Positions 7,058-8,551 of a DNA stretch of 8,551 nucleotides are shown piece by piece. Below the pieces are notes generated by a model. The model was given only the letters and a program-made list of their open reading frames with translations. It searched no databases and was not told the DNA's origin. Numbering within the stretch: position 1 is the first letter of the stretch; every line of letters begins with the position of its first letter. Position numbers and translations under genes: made by a program. This DNA is from Sutterella sp. (GTDB lineage: Bacteria; Pseudomonadota; Gammaproteobacteria; Burkholderiales; Burkholderiaceae_F): positions 1 through 8,551 of the forward strand of contig JAHHRH010000056.1 of assembly GCA_020025915.1 (NCBI GenBank), written 5' to 3'.

Positions 7058-7531
7058 ATGACTACCCTTGACATCCGTGACATCATGGATATGCTTCCGC
7101 ATCGCTACCCGTTTCTTTTGATTGACCGCATCGTCGAACTCGATGCTGAAGCTGGTCACGTTGTGGCGATCAAGAATGTGACGGTCAATGAACCGCAGTT
7201 TACGGGGCACTTCCCTGAAATTCCGGTGATGCCTGGCGTGTTGATCATTGAAGCGATGGCTCAGACGTGTGCGATCGTTGCGCTTTCTCGCTTGCCCGAA
7301 GGCGTAGATCGTAAGAATTCGCTCTTTTACTTTGCTGGTATTGATAAGGCTCGCTTCAAGCGAGTCGTGCAACCTGGCGACCAGTTGGTGATCGAAGGTA
7401 AGTTCATTCGTTCTAAGATGGGCTTAGGTATCTTTGAAGCCGTTGCTCGTGTGGAAGGTCAGGTAGTTGCGCAGGCTGAAATGATGTGTGCCTACCGTCC
7501 TGTGTCACCTAAGAAGTCTGAAGCGCAATAA
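7058..7531 (+). CDS. fabZ: FabZ, 3-hydroxyacyl-ACP dehydratase
   Basis: FabZ removes water from (3R)-hydroxyacyl-ACP to give trans-2-enoyl-ACP in type II fatty acid synthesis. It thus competes with LpxA and LpxD for hydroxyacyl-ACP, which explains its place beside lipid A genes. The 157-residue protein has the single hot-dog fold of the family. The motif LPHRYPFLLIDR is at ~13-24. The active-site segment GHFPEIPVMPGVLIIEAMAQ (~50-69) holds His51 and Glu65, 14 residues apart, the spacing of the known catalytic pair. The ATG at 7058 has AGAGG at 7042-7046, an unusually long 11-base spacing. In most relatives lpxA follows at once; here a terminator follows and lpxA is absent from the window. Confidence 0.96.
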   Translation: MTTLDIRDIMDMLPHRYPFLLIDRIVELDAEAGHVVAIKNVTVNEPQFTGHFPEIPVMPGVLIIEAMAQTCAIVALSRLPEGVDRKNSLFYFAGIDKARFKRVVQPGDQLVIEGKFIRSKMGLGIFEAVARVEGQVVAQAEMMCAYRPVSPKKSEAQ

Positions 7532-7557
7532 CACGGTTCTCGACTTGATTAAAATCG

Positions 7558-7599
7558 ACGCTCTACGTTGTGCCTCACGATGTAGAGCGTTTCTTATTT
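7558..7599 (+). terminator. Intrinsic terminator after fabZ
   Basis: A 15-bp stem (7558-7572 with 7576-7590, two G-T wobbles) is closed by the three-base loop CCT and followed by TTCTTATTT. It begins 27 bases after the fabZ stop. It ends the skp-lpxD-fabZ transcript and shows that the operon does not continue into lpxA here. Confidence 0.9.
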
Positions 7600-7695
7600 G
7601 TCGTAAGCGTTTCAACTTGTGGCTAAAGCAGAGCTAACGCCTCAAAGTTTTCATTAGTTGATATTGAGAGTGACGTATTGTAGATGCGTCTAGCT

Positions 7696-7751
7696 GTGGG
7701 TTTTATGGTGTGTTAGTGGTTGCTATATCAAGCTAGGTTGATAAATCCCAC
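7696..7751. repeat. Imperfect inverted repeat
   Basis: GTGGGTTTTAT (7696-7706) and ATAAATCCCAC (7741-7751) are complementary at 10 of 11 positions, and partial complementarity continues outward for about 12 more bases. CTAGCT (7690-7695) and AGCTAG (7731-7736) form a second, mutually exclusive perfect pairing. It may be RNA secondary structure or the remains of a small element. Confidence 0.5.
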
Positions 7752-7779
7752 AACATGACCTAGATACGCTCTGTTACAG

Positions 7780-7801
7780 GAAACGTTCAAACTGAAACGT
7801 T
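7780..7801. repeat. Paired GAAACGTT motif
   Basis: GAAACGTT occurs at 7780-7787 and 7794-7801, 14 bases apart. Each copy contains the palindrome AACGTT, and the pair can also fold as a hairpin with one bulge. It could be an operator for the transcript ending at 7937; no regulator is known. Confidence 0.35.
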
Positions 7802-7901
7802 TTCTCTAACTTGAACCTGATAAAGTTAATTCCGACATCAAATGTTCTCCTTGACGAAAGTCTGTTGGACAAAAGGATTGAGGTCAAAACAATGAGGGTT
7901 T

Positions 7902-7937
7902 CGCTCTGCGGGTGGGTGCTCGCAGAGCGTTTTTTTT
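7902..7937 (+). terminator. Strong intrinsic terminator in intergenic region
   Basis: A perfect, GC-rich 9-bp stem (CGCTCTGCG 7902-7910, CGCAGAGCG 7921-7929), a 10-base loop and eight T (7930-7937). No protein gene lies in the 300 bases before it, so it probably ends a small RNA. Confidence 0.92.
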
Positions 7938-8138
7938 CTAGGTCACTGACTTCTTTGTCTGATTTAAAACCTAAAATCTCGCAACAGCTACGGTATAACC
8001 TGACTGCCAGTGATGCAGCCTATTGATTTTCCTCGAACAATCAAAGATTCATAGTGAAAACCTAATGTATAAGTTATACCCTTATATTTCAATTGCTAAC
8101 AGTGGTTAGTAGACTGCATCCCAGTGATTATCAATGTT
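7938..8138. repeat. Intergenic stretch with repeated GTTATACC words
   Basis: No gene was seen. The word GTTATACC occurs at 8073-8080 and just beyond the stretch at 8159-8166, and inverted (GGTATAAC) at 7992-7999. The copy at 8073 is part of an odd palindrome (GTATAA-G-TTATAC, 8067-8079). GACTGC followed by CAGTGAT occurs at 8002-8014 and, with a four-base insertion, at 8112-8128, suggesting an old partial duplication. Chance is possible in AT-rich DNA. Confidence 0.35.
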
Positions 8139-8166
8139 TTGATGACGTTGCATACCTTGTTATACC
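8139..8166 (+). promoter_or_regulatory. Possible promoter of the structured RNA
   Basis: TTGATG (8139-8144) and TATACC (8161-8166) are 16 bases apart, each matching four of six consensus positions. It would start transcription near 8173, just before the first hairpin of the RNA candidate. The -10 lies within one copy of the GTTATACC word. Confidence 0.35.
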
Positions 8167-8172
8167 CCTACT

Positions 8173-8320
8173 AGATCGAGATTTTGCGTTAAGAGTAGCG
8201 CAGTCCTTTGATTGCAAACAGTTTTTGCCTCGCTTGCAACAGTTTGCAAGACGTGATTACGTCTCTGTTTGAGGGAAAACGCTTATTGTGAGGCGTTAGG
8301 GCTGACCGAGTCCCTTTTAT
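8173..8320 (+). ncRNA. Candidate structured small RNA, unrecognised family
   Basis: About 150 bases pack successive helices. Hairpin 1 is 8185-8191 with 8196-8202 (7 bp, AGAG loop, one G-U). Hairpin 2 is CTTGCAA 8233-8239 with 8244-8250 (perfect, CAGT loop). Hairpin 3 is ACGT 8251-8254 with 8259-8262 (GATT loop). Hairpin 4 is AACGC 8278-8282 with 8293-8297. A terminator follows at 8298-8320. A stem of GTTTT/AAAAC plus CCTC/GAGG (8221-8231 with 8271-8280) can enclose hairpins 2 and 3, forming a three-way junction. TTGCAAAC at 8212-8219 can instead pair with GTTTGCAA at 8242-8249, breaking hairpin 2; the enclosing stem and hairpin 4 also share bases. Such alternatives are seen in riboswitches and attenuators, but no protein gene follows. 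I do not see hallmarks of 6S, SRP, RNase P, tmRNA or tRNA. A trans-acting sRNA or a tracrRNA-like RNA are both possible. Confidence 0.5.
8298..8320 (+). terminator. Terminator of the structured RNA candidate
   Basis: AGGGCT (8298-8303) pairs with AG-CCCT (8309-8315, one bulged T) around the loop GACCG and runs into TTTTAT. It is of moderate strength because of the bulge and the short U-tract. Confidence 0.6.
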
Positions 8321-8361
8321 CATTAAACCGACTTCAAACATCGTTACATTTAAGAAACCGA

Positions 8362-8390
8362 ATGACATAGATCGGCGGGATTCTTCTAGT
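8362..8390 (+). promoter_or_regulatory. Possible promoter of second small RNA
   Basis: ATGACA (8362-8367, five of six to the -35 consensus) and TCTAGT (8385-8390, four of six to the -10) are spaced by exactly 17 bases. Initiation would be near 8397. Confidence 0.38.
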
Positions 8391-8396
8391 AAAGTA

Positions 8397-8505
8397 AAAC
8401 GTCATGGCGTACAGCACTTTTTGAGTGCACAACAGGACGCCCACTCCTTTTGGTTGGATACTTTTCACCCCACGAAGCTTGTCGCCTTGTGGGGTCTTTT
8501 TATTT
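8397..8505 (+). ncRNA. Candidate small RNA ending at a strong terminator
   Basis: A ~105-base stretch with a plausible promoter in front and a strong terminator at its end. Its 5' half folds as nested helices: GGCGT/ACGCC (8406-8410 with 8437-8441) enclosing GCACT/AGTGC (8414-8418 with 8424-8428, TTTTG loop). The 3' half is unpaired and T-rich up to the terminator, a layout common in Hfq-type sRNAs. The only frame inside (ATG 8404, six codons) has no ribosome binding site. No family was recognised. It could also be the 3' end of a longer transcript that starts further left. Confidence 0.4.
8467..8505 (+). terminator. Intrinsic terminator, target of the intron
   Basis: ACCCCAC (8467-8473) and GTGGGGT (8489-8495) pair perfectly; AAG/CTT (8475-8477 with 8486-8488) extends the stem past a bulged G, leaving an eight-base loop. 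TCTTTTTATTT follows. The group II intron begins two bases after this U-tract. Confidence 0.9.
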
Positions 8506-8506
8506 G

Positions 8507-8551
8507 GTGCGCCCAGCGGCGCACGTGTGTTTATGTGGTGAAAGTCCACTG
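8507..8551 (+). mobile_element. Group II intron, 5' end of domain I (partial, likely IIC)
   Basis: The sequence opens with GTGCG, the conserved 5' end of bacterial group II introns, at 8507. GTGCGCC (8507-8513) pairs perfectly with GGCGCAC (8518-8524) around CAGC. Then follows GTGGTGAAAGTCCACTG (8535-8551), the GGTGAAAGTCC hairpin typical of domain I in many bacterial introns. Only 45 bases are in the window; the ribozyme body and the reverse transcriptase/maturase lie to the right. Insertion directly behind a terminator hairpin is the known preference of class C (IIC) introns. The subclass is inferred from that and not from the catalytic domains. Confidence 0.78.

Larger units (their letters stand above)
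7600..7901. other. Intergenic stretch between two terminators
   Basis: About 300 bases with no supportable protein gene. Possible frames are short, lack ribosome binding sites, and the longest (from a TTG at 7811) runs through the terminator at 7902-7937. The stretch holds an imperfect inverted repeat (7696-7751) and a paired GAAACGTT motif (7780-7801). As it lies after the fabZ terminator and before another terminator, a short independent transcript on the + strand is likely, but its promoter was not located with confidence (TTGATA 7658-7663 with TAGATG 7681-7686 is one weak candidate). Confidence 0.5.

Noticed and set aside
7811..8026. 71-codon open frame starting at TTG
   Set aside because: It reads through the strong terminator at 7902-7937, has no ribosome binding site and its product has no recognisable feature.
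7992..8167. CRISPR array or plasmid iterons
   Set aside because: The repeated words are eight bases, irregularly spaced and in mixed orientation; no cas or rep gene is in the window.
8298..8315. Hammerhead ribozyme-like CTGA...GAGTCC segment
   Set aside because: The core is one base too long, the essential GAAA segment is missing and the bases are better explained by the terminator stem.
8170..8320. tRNA, 6S, SRP or tmRNA gene
   Set aside because: No T-loop GTTCGA-type motif, acceptor stem, SRP apical motif or tag frame could be found on either strand.
8404..8424. Six-codon leader peptide (ATG at 8404)
   Set aside because: No ribosome binding site, no run of a regulatory amino acid, and no biosynthetic gene follows.
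8334..8549. 71-codon open frame on the minus strand
   Set aside because: It is antisense to the intron 5' end, the terminator and the small-RNA candidate, has no visible ribosome binding site and no family resemblance.

Overview
The window looks like a chromosomal segment of a Gram-negative proteobacterium. It carries a run of outer-membrane biogenesis genes, rseP, bamA, skp (ompH), lpxD and fabZ, in the usual proteobacterial order. Protein style, moderate G+C and the gene order suggest a betaproteobacterium, possibly Sutterella or Parasutterella-like. The class-level placement is an inference and the genus-level one is a guess.

Left edge (1-1263): accessory DNA. The C-terminal part of an IS3-family transposase runs in from the left edge. 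It is followed by a probable terminator and IS end, then the last ~210 codons of a UvrD/Rep-type SF1 helicase whose N-terminal half, including the Walker A region, is absent from the window. This looks like a helicase gene cut by the insertion sequence. Its style resembles the GajB-like helicases of Gabija-type defence loci, but the evidence for that is thin.

Core (1264-7599): RseP is the site-2 intramembrane protease of the envelope stress response. It is closed off by a strong terminator. Then come BamA (outer-membrane protein insertase), Skp (periplasmic chaperone for OMPs), LpxD (lipid A N-acyltransferase) and FabZ (3-hydroxyacyl-ACP dehydratase), ending at a 15-bp terminator stem. Together they handle insertion, escort and quality control of outer-membrane proteins and the supply and use of 3-hydroxyacyl-ACP for lipid A. 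The usual neighbours are not in the window: dxr/cdsA upstream of rseP, and lpxA/lpxB downstream of fabZ. bamA starts with TTG and skp with GTG. Each junction from bamA to fabZ holds a hairpin.

Right edge (7600-8551): almost 1 kb with no convincing protein gene, but three terminator-type hairpins (7902-7937, 8298-8320, 8467-8505), inverted repeats, and two stretches that look like independent small-RNA genes. The best is about 8173-8320, with four hairpins, a possible enclosing stem, mutually exclusive pairings and its own terminator. The window ends with the first 45 bases of a group II intron, which begins one or two bases past the U-tract of the last terminator. That is the site preference known for group IIC introns.
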